Assembly (NCBI RefSeq): GCF_029784135.1
Contig: NC_073745.1
Coordinates: forward strand, 77,371,569-77,435,568
Reading direction: 5' to 3'
DNA: 64,000 bases
Source: Toxorhynchites rutilus septentrionalis
Taxonomy: Eukaryota > Arthropoda > Insecta > Diptera > Culicidae
The notes under the pieces were generated by a model, which ran no database searches, was not told where the DNA came from, and was given only the letters and a program-made list of their open reading frames with translations. Below are positions 22,754-34,495 of the stretch, one piece after another. Position numbers and translations under genes: made by a program. Each line of letters starts with the position of its first letter. The first letter of the stretch is position 1.

Positions 22754-25353
22754 TTAATTGCACCTACCTTTTCTAATGAGTCAGCCCTCCCATTACCTGG
22801 AATTGAGCAATGTGAAGTCACCCAGACAAAGGTGATGACATAAAAGCGTCTGGATAAAGCACTCAAAATTTCTCGTATTCTCTGAAGGAAGTACGGCGAG
22901 TGCTTTTCCGGCCTCACTGAACGGATAGCTTCGACAGAGCTAAGACTATCCGTTACAATGTAATAGTGTTCAACAGGTCGTGAAGCGACGCTGTCCAGCG
23001 CCCAGTATATTGCTGCCAACTCAGCAATATTTACTGAGCAAGGATACTGAAGACTGTGTGAAAATACGTTGAACACTCCAAATTCTGTGGACTCATTCAT
23101 AGAGGACCCATCAGTAAAGTACATACTATCACAATTGATACACCCACACTTTGCATTGAAGATCGTAGTAACGATCCCCGATAGAAGATAATCTGGAATA
23201 TCATGTATTTTCTCCTTCATGAACAGATCAAAATGCACAGAGGAATTGATGTAGTCAGGAAAACAAACACGGTTGGGAATTTACGAAGAAGGATCAACTG
23301 CTCAAAATTTCCGATCACCAATGGGTTCATGACCTTACACCGGATGAAGAGCCGAAGAGATAATAAATTGAAACGATCTTTTAGTGGGAGTACGCCTGCC
23401 AAAACCTCGAGACTCATTGTATGCATTGAGGGCATACATCCCAGCGCAATACGGAGACAAAGGTACTGAATTCGCTCGAGTTTAATGAGGTGTTTTTTGG
23501 CAGCTGATTGAAAAAAGAAAATGCCATACTCCATCACCGAGAGAATAGTTGTTCGATACAACATTATAAGATTTGGAGTCGAACAAGACCCCAAGATACT
23601 TGAATGACATAGCATGAGTGATCGGTTCATTCAAAAGTTGAAGCTTTGGTTTTGCTGGTCTATGCTTCCTAGAAAAAAAAACACCATCTCTGATTCTCCG
23701 TGGAGAATTCGATCCCTAGCCCAATGGCCCAGGTTGAAAAATTGTTCAAAGTATCTTGTAAGAGTTCTTGCAGGTCGGATTCTTTTGATCCTATGACAGA
23801 CACTACTCCATCATCTGCAAGTTGTCTTAAGCTGCAATTTTGTGTAAGACAATTGTCAATGTCGCTTGCATAGAAGTTGTACAAAAGAGGGCTTAAACAT
23901 GAGCCCTGGGGGAGGCCCATGTAAGAGAACCGACTTACTGCCGAATCTCCGTGAGAAAAATTCAAATGTTTCTCACAAAGTAAGTTATATAACATATTAT
24001 TCAATAGAGGTGGCAGACCCCGAGAGTGTAATTTGTCTGACAAAACCTCTATTGAAACAGAATCAAAGGCCCCCTTTATGTCCAAGAATACTGAAGCCAT
24101 TTGTTTTTTTTTTCGGCGTAAGCCATTGGAATTTCTGAATAAAGCAACGCAAGACAATCATTCGTCCCCTTGCCCCTGCGGAACCCATATTGTGTATCTG
24201 AGAGGAGCTCCAGAAACCGATTGAATAAATTCAACAAGCGATGTTTCGCCACATCAAGGAGGTTCTTTAGCAAGTTGAAATTAATTCTGTCCGATCCCGG
24301 AGCAGAATTGTTACATGAAAGGAGAGCAAGAGAGAATTCTACCATCGAAAACTCGGAATCAAGATCGCACCTATCTTGTGGTATATCTCGAACATTTTTT
24401 TTTTTGCACGGGAGCGGAATCGGGACAAACCCTCCGCGCAAAATTAAAAATCCATCGATGTGAATATTCATCGCTTTCATTCGTTGAACAGCGATTTCTC
24501 ATGTTTCGAGCCACTTTCTATAATTGTTTTCATTGACGTTTCTCGTGGCAAACATCCCACGAAATTTCGCCAATAAGCACGTTTTTTCCCTCTGATCAAG
24601 TTTTTAAATTGATTTTCAAGGGCTAAATACGTTTAAAAATTTTCAATGGTTCCACGTTTCCGAAAAACTTTAAATACATTGGCCATCCCACCATAGATTG
24701 GGAGGCCTTCGACAAATAATGGAACCTGGGATGGGTTTCGTTTGAGCGCGAATCGCGCTGTCATGAATCAAACGAGAAAGGAAGCTATACTCCTCCAATG
24801 GAGGTAAGCCATCTCTGGAATTGATGGCTAGAGCAATCGCGTCTGCATATTTTTTCCATTCAATGCGTTTTGTGAGGTCATATGCCATGTTTATAGATTC
24901 AGAAGAATTCGACCCAATGGTGATGGAAATTTTGATTGGCAAGTGGTCACTACCGTTGGGGTCCTGGATTACATTCTACTTGCAATTTAATGATAGTGAA
25001 TTCGATCAAAGCGAGAGGTCAAGAGCACTTGGGTTAGCAGGATGTTTAGGTACACGTGATGTTTCCCCAGTATTCAAAACGGTCATATTGAAGCTGTTAA
25101 AAAGGTCATATATCAACAATGAACGATTGTCGTCGTACTGTTCCCCCCAGACAGTTCCGTGAGAATTGAAGTCTCCCAAGATCAATCGTGGCTCAGGAAG
25201 GAGTGAGCACATGTCAACAAGTTGCTTGCGGCTAACCGCAACTCTCGGAGGCCAATGCAAGTTGACAATACAGAGGTCTTTGCCTCTGATGTTTGCATGA
25301 CAAGCAACAGTGTCGATCCCTCCGATAGGTGGAAGGTCAATCCGACTAAAACC
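22636..25353 (-). pseudogene. LINE copy A ORF2 remnant (endonuclease, RT, RNase H)
   Basis: Endonuclease C-terminal part at about 25353-25000 (LILGDFNSHGTVWGEQYDDN), then the DNA-binding/RT linker, RT motif A (VFLDIKGAFDSVS, 24110-24060), motif B (GLPQGSCLSPLLYNFY) and motif C (RQLADDGVVSV), all in 23669-24157. The thumb lies at 23217-23630 and RNase H at 22760-23240 (MYFTDGSSMNEST, VNIAELAAIYWAL, VTDSLSSVEAI). RT copies LINE RNA at the target site and RNase H removes the RNA strand. Multiple frameshifts and deletions break the frame, and the MITE splits the end of RNase H from the C-terminal tail at 22096-22519. Confidence 0.85.
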
Positions 25354-25354
25354 T

Positions 25355-25480
25355 TCACATGCCTAATTTGGCTTCATTTGCTTGGTTGGTTTTCGAGGTA
25401 TGCAGAAATTTGTGTTTCATTCGTTTGGCCCCTACATATTAGTTTTCATGTCGATCGGTTCAGTGTTCAGTACATTCCAT
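25355..25480 (+). repeat. Dispersed repeat family R1, fragment c
   Basis: Contains ATGCCTAATTTGGCTTCATT, TGCAGAAATTTGTGTTTCATT and CATGTCGATCGGTTCAGT, matching 44985-45160 on the same strand. It leads directly into the TA microsatellite. Confidence 0.65.
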
Positions 25481-25504
25481 TTATATATATATATATATAT
25501 ATAT

Positions 25505-25601
<97 letters not shown>
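25481..25601. repeat. (TA)n microsatellite
   Basis: About 120 bases of TA repeat with one G interruption at about 25506. It follows the 3' end of an R1 repeat, whose other copies also end in short TA runs. Confidence 0.95.
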
Positions 25602-25603
<2 letters not shown>

Positions 25604-26617
25604 TTATCATTTGTTCGAATGTTTCAAATGATAATTATATTTGTGAGTGAAGTAAGCTACCCGGAAAATAAATTAGTCAGTATCTCTCAGCAAAATTACA
25701 CCTACAACGCTTTCACAAATTTCGATTCCAAAGAAACTGTACTATGCCTCATCTATCTCAAAGCGGCAACAAAAAGTCCGATCCGAATTGGCTGTGTGCA
25801 ACAGAATAAATATGCACCTTCAGTTTTCAACCGAAGAACACAGATCTCACGGCAATAAAATATCTGCTTTACATCCGGCTTGAAACGTGCTGCACTTCGA
25901 CGCCTTTTTAAATCCGAAAACAATGCACGAATTCGTAAAAATGAATGATGGATCGAAGAAAGTCCCCAATAAGCTCGAAAATTGTTAATTCACACAAACT
26001 TTCTCCCAACAAAAATTCAATCCATTATAAATTCTAAAAAAAACCTCTCGGCTTTGACACATAATGTTGGTTGATCACTATCTAAAGTGAAACTAAAAAT
26101 TGAAACTAAAACTAAAAACTAAACTAGAGTGTTTAAACTTTTGCAATTCAACCTAAACTGTCAGTCTTGAAAAAGGCCATTTTGAACACCGTCGTAATCA
26201 GTGTTGCCATATATTCATTTGTAATGAAAGGTTAAAAATCTTTTGCATTGTAGTTTCTCTTCCAAAAATCTGTACCATTACGCAATGTAAGGTTCCTCCT
26301 GACGTTGGTAAACCGATTTCAAAACCTAGTTTTGTTGTTTCCATAATCTAGAAATACGTGCTCGACGGTTGTCAAGGATTGAGGCGTAGTAAGAATATTA
26401 AAAACAAGTTATCTAGTTGTCAGCATAGGGAGTATGCGAATGTATAGCTACGGCGACGGTAAGGTAACCGAGAGAACTTCCCTAGAAACAAAAGTCCCAG
26501 CTATATGTTCTGTTATGCATCGCGCGTTCGGTTTATAGAACTCCAATCAAATTTCTATGAATTCATAATTGGATTGAGATCAGTACGTTGAGGTAGTAAA
26601 ACATAAATATGCTGATC
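25602..26617. other. No feature recognised
   Basis: AT-rich, with an AAACT-type low-complexity patch at 26090-26150. No protein domain or repeat termini seen. Confidence 0.5.
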
Positions 26618-27160
26618 TGAGAGCCATTGCTTTTTTTTTTTATCCAAAATATATATTTTTATTAAGGCTCATATGGCGTCAACCTGACGGGGCCGGGAGT
26701 TCAATATTTCGACAATGTTTGCCTTATAACTATGTTAGTAATATGTAACCGATTACTCGCGGTTGGCTCGAGGTTAGTATTACAAGTGTTTTCGTAATTG
26801 TGATGTTGCTGTCTTCAATGATCTGTACCTGTGCCCGACACGGGATACTTCCTATTGGGATGCAGCTGACCATTAATCAGCAACGCCCCCCTAGTCTGTA
26901 CCCCATATCTAGCGTGGTGCGTCTTTCTCGACTCGAGGAATCCAGGATAGAATGGTCACTAGCCGGCGCAATCATCAGCTCGTGTAGAGTTGTCATGAGC
27001 GGTACAACCTTTGTCAACCTTTTGTTGAATCATCAGTGGACTGCACAACCTTTGGCCCGTGTATCTGTAAAGAGTGTGTGTATGTATTGCCGCGACTAAG
27101 TAAAAGTTTATCGATCGGATAGGAGGGATATGAAACGGGGACACAACGAAGGAAACATCA

Positions 27161-30040
27161 TTAAACGTTGACATCGGCGTTTCTGAGGAACAGGTATAGA
27201 TGAAGCAGAAGATCATGATCACGGCTACCTAAGATATCCCGGACGGGGATATCCGATTGTCTGCCTTGTGCTCTCAGTGCTCTAGAGAGCTGAGAGCGAG
27301 CAGCATGGAACCGGATACACGACTAGACAATATGCTCGATGTCGTGGTAGCCATCGCCACAATCACAAAGATTGTTTGCTGCGAGCCCAATGCGATAGAG
27401 ATGCGCGTTTAGGTTGTAGTGATTGGACATAAGCCGAGATATCACGCAAATGAAATCACGACCGACATTCAATCCCTTAAACCAAGCTTTCGTCGAAACC
27501 TTAGGGATAATCGTGTGTAACCAACGACCGAACTCATCTTCACTCCACATGCGCTGCCAACTAACGAGTGTGTCCTGACGAGGAATGTGAAAAAAATCGT
27601 TATAAGCAATTTGCCTTTCAAAAAGTGTGCCTTCTGAAGCGCCCACCTTAGCTAGCGAGTCCGCTTTCTCATTCCCCGGAATCGAACAATGAGAGGGAAC
27701 CCATGCTAAGGTAATCTTGAATAATTTTTCGACCAAAACACTCAATAGATGTCTTATTCTTGTTAGGAAATAAGATGAGCGTTTATCAACTTTCATTGAG
27801 CGGATTGCCTCTATTGAGCTGAGACTGTCTGAAAAAATAAAATAATGGTCGATGGGCAATGTTTCAATGATCCCTAAAGCGTAGTATATCGCACCCAGTT
27901 CAGCGACATACACGGAACAAGGATCTTTGAGTTTGAAAGAGGCACTGGAATTTTCATTGAAGATGCCGAAGCCAGTGGACCCGTTTATGCATGAACCGTC
28001 AGTAAAGAACATTTTATCAGATCTAACTTTCCCATATTCTGCCGAAAATATCTCCGGAATATAATCGGAGCGTAGATGATCTGGGATTCCATGGATCTTT
28101 TGTCGCATGGACAGATCAAAATTGACAGAGGAATTGCAAAAGTATGGGAAGCAATCTTGGTTGGAGATGCCTGGTGAAAGGTGCACGTCGTGGGTAAGGT
28201 ACTCATGGTATAAAGACATAAAACTTGACTGAGGAGTCAGTTGTAGTAGATTTTCGAAGTTATCAATCACCAATGGATTCATGATCTTGCAACGGATGAG
28301 AAATCTGTGGGATAATTCTGTGAACCGAAGAGTAATCGGGGGTACTCCTGCCAAAACTTCGAGACTCATCGTATGTGTCGAATGCAAACACCCCATTGCT
28401 ATACGCAAGCAACGATATTGTATTCTCTCTAGCTTGAGAATATGAATCCTGGCAGCTGATCGGAAGCAAAAACAGCCATATTCTAACACTGATAATATCG
28501 TTGTTTTGTACAACTGAATGAGGTCTCCTGGATGGGCACCCCACCATGTTCCGGTTATTGTTTGGAGAAAATTGATTCTTTGCTGGCATTTCTGTTTCAA
28601 ATACGCAATGTGTATTCCCCAGGTACATTTAGAGTCAAAATATACTCCAAGGTATTTGAAAAACATCGAGTGCCTGATCGCTTTGCCGGATAGGTGAAGC
28701 TAGAATTGGGCGGGTTCGTGCTTCCTAGAAAAAACGACCATTTCGGTTTTCTCCGTAGAGAATTCGATACCCAGCTTGAGAGCCCACGTGAACAGGTTGT
28801 TCAGGGTATCTTGCAAGGATTTTTGCAGAACGGCGGGATTAGTACCCGTGATGGAAATAACTCCATCGTCTGCAAGTTGTCTCAACGTGCAATCTCTAGT
28901 TAGACAATCATCTATATCATTGACGTAAAAACTGTACAAGAGGGGGCTTAGGCAGGAGCCTTGTGGCAGGCCCATAAAACTGTATCGAGAAGATTTCAAG
29001 CTGCCATGATTGAAAAACATGTGCTTTTCTGAGAGTAAATTGTACATAAAATTATTCAGAATTGGCGAAAGTCCACGATTATGAAGTTTCTCTGAGAGAA
29101 TTTCCATGGAAACTGAATCAAATGCCCCTTTGATATCGAGGAAAACGGAAGCCATTTGTTCTTTGCGAGCAAATGCGATTTGGATTTCAGAAGATAGCAG
29201 CGCGAGACAATCATTCGTCCCTTTACCTCGGCGGAAGCCAAACTGCGTATTTGACAGCAAATTGTTCGTTTCGACCCACTTGTCCAAACGAAGTAGAATC
29301 ATTTTCTCTAACAATTTGCGAATACAGGATAACATTGCAATCGGCCTATACGAGTTGTGATCGCAAGCCGGCTTGTTGGGTTTTCGTATGGCTATCACTC
29401 TCACTTGTCTCCAGTCATGCGGGACAATATTCAGCTCCAGAAACTTGTTGAACAAGTTCAGCAAACGCTGTTTTGCCAAGTCGGGAAGATTCTTCAACAA
29501 GTTGAATTTAATCTTGTCCGACCCCGGAGCTGAATTGTTACATGAGAGGAGGGCAATTGAGAATTCTACCATCGAAAAATTCTCATAATCGCATTGGAGC
29601 GGAATATCGCGTACGACGCTTTGTGCAGGAACAGAATCGGGACAAACCTTCCTTGCAAATTTGAAAATCCAACGGTCAGAGTATTCCTCACTTTCATTGG
29701 TATGGTTCCAGCCACGCATTCTCCTAGCCGTATTCCAAAGAGTACTCATAGCAGTCTCCCTTGACAAACCATTGACGAATTTCCGCCAATATCCACGCTT
29801 TTTTGCTTTAATCAGACCTTTTAGTTTGGCTTCTAGAGCTTGGTACTTTTGAAACCATTCCACTAATCCAGTTTTCCTGAATTTTTTGAAAGCGGATGAT
29901 TTTTCAAGGTAGACCTTTGAACACTCCTTGTCCCACCAAAGTGATGGAGGACGACGTCGGAAAGTGGTAGCCGGTACACGTTTCTTTTGAGCTTGAAGTA
30001 CGCTATCGTAAATCAAACTTGATATAAAGTTATACTCTTC
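27161..30040 (-). pseudogene. LINE copy B ORF2: reverse transcriptase and RNase H
   Basis: One continuous frame with only two stops: a TAG at 28697-28699 (where copy C has CAG) and a TAG at 27320-27322 (where copy D keeps TGG). RT domain 28700-29560: fingers GFRRGKGTNDCLALLSSEI, motif A VFLDIKGAFDSVS, motif B GLPQGSCLSPLLYSFY, motif C RQLADDGVISI. RNase H 27640-28030: MFFTDGSCINGST, VYVAELGAIYYAL, FSDSLSSIEAI and WVPSHCSIPGNEKADSLAKV. The C-terminal Cys/His segment CDCGDGYHDIEH follows and the frame ends at 27161. The N-terminal endonuclease is absent because of 5' truncation. Confidence 0.92.
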
Positions 30041-30077
30041 AAGGGGAGGAAGAGTATAACTTTATATCAAGTTTGAT
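30012..30077. repeat. Perfect 29-base inverted duplication at LINE 5' end
   Basis: Arm 30012-30040 and arm 30049-30077 are exact reverse complements around the 8-base spacer AAGGGGAG. The inner arm and spacer belong to the LINE (compare copy D near 42085-42120); the outer arm is the extra copy. It ends exactly at the target duplication. Confidence 0.95.
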
Positions 30078-30092
30078 TGAGAGCCATTGCTT

Positions 30093-32153
30093 CACAAGAT
30101 TTGAAGTACTCATATACTTTGGACCATTGTCATGCACGAAAGTTCATCTCAACGATAGATTTTCCTCAGTGCTTCCTGTCCCTTATTTCTGCGGGTGTTA
30201 TTGACTATTACTGGCGATGCATCTGATAATCCTCTGTTGATGTAGGCTTTCTTGGCCGAATGTTCCGTTTGATTTTTTAGAACAGTTTGGTGACGTACTG
30301 AATCGCATTAGAAATCTATTTCTATTATTATTTTAAATTTTACGTTTGACAATAGAAAGGAAGCCAAAATAGTCGAAAGTTCCCAAAACATACATTGTTT
30401 GTCGGGAAGCTTATACTTGTGGCAGGAAGAACTAATGTTCTATTACCGCAATCAATAAGAAAATCCTTCTAAAAATGGTTGCCGCCATTCATCTAAAACA
30501 CCGATTATCGTCATGTTACCATGCTAAAATTTGAAAAAGGTAAACCAATCAATGGAGGTCTTGAGGTTGAACCCACGATCGTTCGCTTGGTAAGCGAACA
30601 CGCAGTCGTTTAGACTACGAAGACTCCCTAAGAGTGATGAACATATTAATTTTGTTCTTTAAAGTGATGATTTGTGAGCCTTACTTTTGAAATTGGTTAC
30701 AGTTTTTAGGTGTTCAGATTATTTCCAATCAACAACTAAAAAGAACAAAAGTAGATTTAAAATATGATCAATTGGCCGATACGCTTAAAAACTCGGATCG
30801 CGTACACGAGAATAAACCCCTAAATGTACTTAAGGGCTTTAACTTTCCACGGATAGCCTCCAAGCTACCAGCAATAATGATAATCCAACCAATAAAATGG
30901 GTGCAAAGGATGTTCGAAAACCTAACGAATGGTTCTCGAAAAATCGCACGATATTATCGAAACACTGGCCAACATCCACTCCAGGAGACAGAGGAATGAA
31001 CGTACTTCATGCAAACAATGAAGAAAAGCGAAATAGGATAATTAATATCGCAGCTACGTGAAAAATTTTGCGCCGAAGTCCTCACCCACCAGAAGACACC
31101 AGGTTACAGCATTGTTTCCCGTACTGGAATCTTATAATGACCGAAAGAATGAGGCTAGAATATCAGAGGGGGATACAGAGCAGACTAAACTATTTAGCAA
31201 AGCTTATCGAATTCCAAGCGGAATTCCGTGTCGCAAAACGTGTCCTCTGAAATACCCGATACGATATTGGTGCGATTAGAGATGCCGCATTTCTCGAATA
31301 ACCGCCGTATAATTAAATTCACCGAAGCTCATGTCAACAACTAATACGACTAAACTTTTTTAGGGTTTTCTTTTTCGGTCAGCTCAATGGCTTGATTGGT
31401 GATATGAATAAATAATTTCTGTCGCAACTCGCAACTCCAACCCGGATTACGCTGCATTATCGTGGGGCAGCGAAAACAAACTGTGGCCCAATACACATCT
31501 CAATACATATCGGGCCCGCCGAGAAAAAGGAAAATTGGATAATGAATTCAAACACCCGAATGTCTTCGAATCCGGAAAGGCTGGCAACCTGGGCTGCATG
31601 AACGGGGAGAAAGAAACAACGCGGACAAATATAAATTAAGAAACTTTTCCCATCAACATGGTCAAAGTCAACAGTCCGATAAGGAAAAGCATAAAACTTT
31701 GCTCCCTTTGGATATTTGCTGTATTTTTTTCATCTTTCACTCTTAATTTTCTCTACAAGCGGTGTTCATAACTTTTTTGTCTCAATACTTCTGCAACTAG
31801 TTTATCGTTGCGTAAAACCAATTAGCGGAACCCACTACTGTACAGGGTAAGCGTTACGGTCATTCCTGGAAAATATTGCCCTCCTGGAGGGACACCATTA
31901 CATATTAATAGTGTTTATTTCCTGAGAATTATTTTATCAAGAGCGTTAACAATGGACATCTTGGCATCCTCGAGGAACTTAGCCGACTCAACGCAGTATT
32001 ACTTACAGCATTTTTATTAGTACTTCGTTAAGATTACTACGCCAAAACCACGGCTTGGTGGTATTCTGAAAAACAATTTCGAGAACTCACGCGAACTAGT
32101 ACAAATCGCCAGGAGGTTTATTAGTTATTAGTTCCATGGCAATTCTATAGGTT
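30093..32153. other. No gene recognised
   Basis: No transposon termini apart from the tRNA-like segment near 30545-30630. Frames at 30772-31279 lack recognisable domains. Bases 31400-31700 are less AT-rich and probably single-copy. Confidence 0.4.
30545..30630 (-). mobile_element. tRNA-like SINE head
   Basis: The minus strand has TCGTAGTCTAAACGACTGC (D-arm/A-box-like), a stem TTCGC-TTACCAA-GCGAA in anticodon-arm position and TGGGTTCAACC (B-box-like). The acceptor stem has only about five of seven pairs and no extended tail is recognised, so it is more likely a SINE or tRNA pseudogene than a working tRNA. Confidence 0.5.
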
Positions 32154-32615
32154 TTGACGTAGGATTACGTCTTTCGGGAACATATTGGGGTACAAATTGA
32201 AAATCTAAAATCGAGCACATCGTGAAAATTGTCCAATTTCAAACGCTTATTGCTCAGTCATTTCATTACGGATTGATGAAATTTTTTCGTCAATCGATTT
32301 CGGCACTCCATAACATTTTTTTTATTGAATAAAATAATATATGTCATGAACCTAACTATAGAACAATTGAAAAATCTCAACACCTATCCTAACGGAAATA
32401 TCCACTTCTAATTGGTCGAAATTGGCGACACATGCGGCGGTTCTCTAACAGAGACATCAAAACCAAGCTACTTGGGGGAAATCGACATTGCCAATACATG
32501 AAAGTAGGGGGAGCTTCCCACCGAAATGTGTTCCCTAATAGAGACATCAAAACCAAGGTGCCCGAGGGAAATCGTCATTGCAAATATATGCAAGTCGGGG
32601 ACATTTTTCTGTTGT
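32154..32615 (-). mobile_element. Hairpin-ended repeat, copy 2, with minisatellite
   Basis: Starts TTTTGACGTAGGATTACGTC (32154-32173), matching the terminal hairpin of copy 1. Two units of about 85 bases (from about 32440 and 32525) share AGAGACATCAAAACCAAG, GGGAAATCG and CATTGC. The same units occur inverted at 62640-63120. The other terminus is missing, so this copy is truncated near 32615. Confidence 0.55.
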
Positions 32616-32619
32616 AAGT

Positions 32620-33763
32620 AGGGTGAGTGATACGATTAATTCTAGCAAATAAAACTTAAATGTGTAACTATAATGTTGGTTGCTTCGTGAAATTTCATAT
32701 CAAATGTATTGTGAAAAATTTAGCACAAGTGTAATTGTAAAATTGTATATGGTAGCATTTGTGTTAAAAATGACTTGATATATGAAACGACTTAATTCAA
32801 TTTTCATAAATAAAAACTAAGGTGTGTTCCCGCTCGAGAACGAGTCGTTCGGTTTTGTTGTGTTCATTTTCACCCAAGGAAAGTTCATGCGGCGAGAACA
32901 AATTGTAAAAGTGAAGAAATATTCGAAAAAATGATTTCCCATATGCTCTACATATATTCGCATTGGGTTGAATAAACACACAGAAAGTGAAAATTATAAA
33001 ACAAAATTACCTTTTCCATTTCAAATATGTTTTTCTGTATTCAAGTAACATGGTTGTACTGATGAGAAAAAAATATAAATATGTTCGGTACTGGTAATTA
33101 TCTTATGTTACATTGGTGAGTTTTTTTTTTCTTTATTTCATCCATACATAACGCAAAGGGCATCTCGTCTAGGGTCACAGAGGGCGGTTTTCATCATATC
33201 TCATTCCACTTCGGCATCTTCTATCTGATACACACCACCCAACGACTGTTTATCATACTTCTGTCATCATAACTCGGTAAACACTGGTGTAGTGAACGAA
33301 CAATACCCTACAACCAACCAAAACGGTGCTTTTCAGGGCCAACAACGCATTATCAAAGAGTTTCACGATGTAATTCTTCAAACATATCCAAAATCAACAG
33401 ATAGCCTAACGGAACAACCCTCCTGTGATTTTTTTCTTCACACAAGCGTATACGGTTCGTATGGAGGCGCGCTGTTGTTTTTATACTTTGCTTAGAACGA
33501 GCGAAGGCAAAGCAGGCGCTAGAATTAGATATGTGTGCGTGTTTAAAATGAGTCGCGCATCACACAAGTGAGAAGTGATGTTTAGTATCTGAATTCTGCG
33601 CCGGGCACATTTTGCGCTGTAGTGTTCATGAGTTTTGTGCACTACGTACCAAGAAAGAATACGTGTTTGTTTTGAACGAGCCTCGAATGACTTGAAATTT
33701 CAAAACTAAACTTTTGAGCACCTCTGAACAACAAAACCATCCGCCGTCGGTTTTACCCTGATT
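32620..33763. other. No gene recognised
   Basis: AT-rich up to about 33150, then a less AT-rich patch to 33700 without recognisable domains. No repeat ends seen. Confidence 0.45.
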
Positions 33764-33772
33764 TGCCCTATT

Positions 33773-33956
33773 TTTTTATCCAAAATATATATATTTTTAT
33801 TAAGGCTCATATGGCGTCAACCTGACGGGACCGGGAGTTCAATATTTCGACAATGTTTGCCTTATAACTATGTTAGTAATATGTAACAGATTACTCGCGG
33901 TTGGCTCGAGGTTAGTATTACAAGTGTTTTCGTAATTGTGATGTTGCTGTCTCCAA
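33773..33956 (-). mobile_element. LINE (B/C subfamily) 3' fragment with target duplication
   Basis: Nearly identical to 26633-26818, the 3' end of copy B, in the same orientation. It is flanked by the 9-base repeat TGCCCTATT at 33764-33772 and 33957-33965. A 184-base, severely 5'-truncated insertion. Confidence 0.9.
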
Positions 33957-33965
33957 TGCCCTATT

Positions 33966-34495
33966 GTTCAAAATCTATTTTAACAGCGATACATACAATT
34001 AGTTACTTAATAATCCTATACCTGAGTGCTTCTTAGATAGCCGAGCGATTCATTCAGACCACACATAGTTACAAATCTTTCTGATATCATATGAATGTTT
34101 GCAGAGGTCAAGTTGCGGTAGTTAGGACACATTACATATATTTCTCATCAGTAAAGAAAATAACAAAAGGTATACAGGTATACACTGAAACATACATTCG
34201 ATGTATGTGTTAATGTAGAAAACATTGCCTTTCAAATTCGCCAAACACGAACATATACGTGTTCAATGATTGGGGTAAAAGGTTGTTGCGTTCAAATTAT
34301 GGTTCTCCATTTGCCATTTGTTTGAACCGCTTTCATGAGATCGAAATCAGCAAAAAAGTGAGCCCTCAGAGTATTTTCACCGATGGCTTTTTGATCTGTT
34401 ATTTTTCAAGGTATAAATATGGTTTTACTTGTTACAAGAGTTACAGATATATTTTGCAGAAATCCTCAAACGGATACGTTTAGTGTTTTTTTATA
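33966..34495. other. No feature recognised
   Basis: AT-rich, containing small palindromes such as GGTATACAGGTATAC; no gene or element ends identified. Confidence 0.5.

Larger units (their letters stand above)
20424..25353 (-). mobile_element. I-clade non-LTR retrotransposon (LINE) copy A, 5' truncated
   Basis: Sense is minus. Its 3' end is a T run at 20424 (A tail on the sense strand) and its 5' end is in the endonuclease region near 25353, where R1-family repeat sequence begins. It is colinear with copy D, allowing for two clean insertions (Tc1-type at 20589-21886, TTAA MITE at 22520-22753) and several internal deletions, for example about 23590-23600 and about 24205. Copies A and D form one subfamily; B and C form another. 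I see no clear target duplication. Confidence 0.85.
26633..30077 (-). mobile_element. I-clade LINE copy B, 5' truncated, with target duplication
   Basis: Flanked by the 15-base direct repeat TGAGAGCCATTGCTT at 26618-26632 and 30078-30092, a typical LINE target-site duplication. The 3' end is a T run (A tail on sense). The 5' end lies in the region between endonuclease and RT and carries a 29-base inverted duplication (30012-30040 / 30049-30077). The 3' UTR (26633-27160) is nearly identical to the fragment at 33773-33956, which suggests recent activity of this subfamily. Confidence 0.93.

Noticed and set aside
24170..24463. Plus-strand frames inside LINE copy A
   Set aside because: Antisense shadows of the reverse transcriptase coding region.
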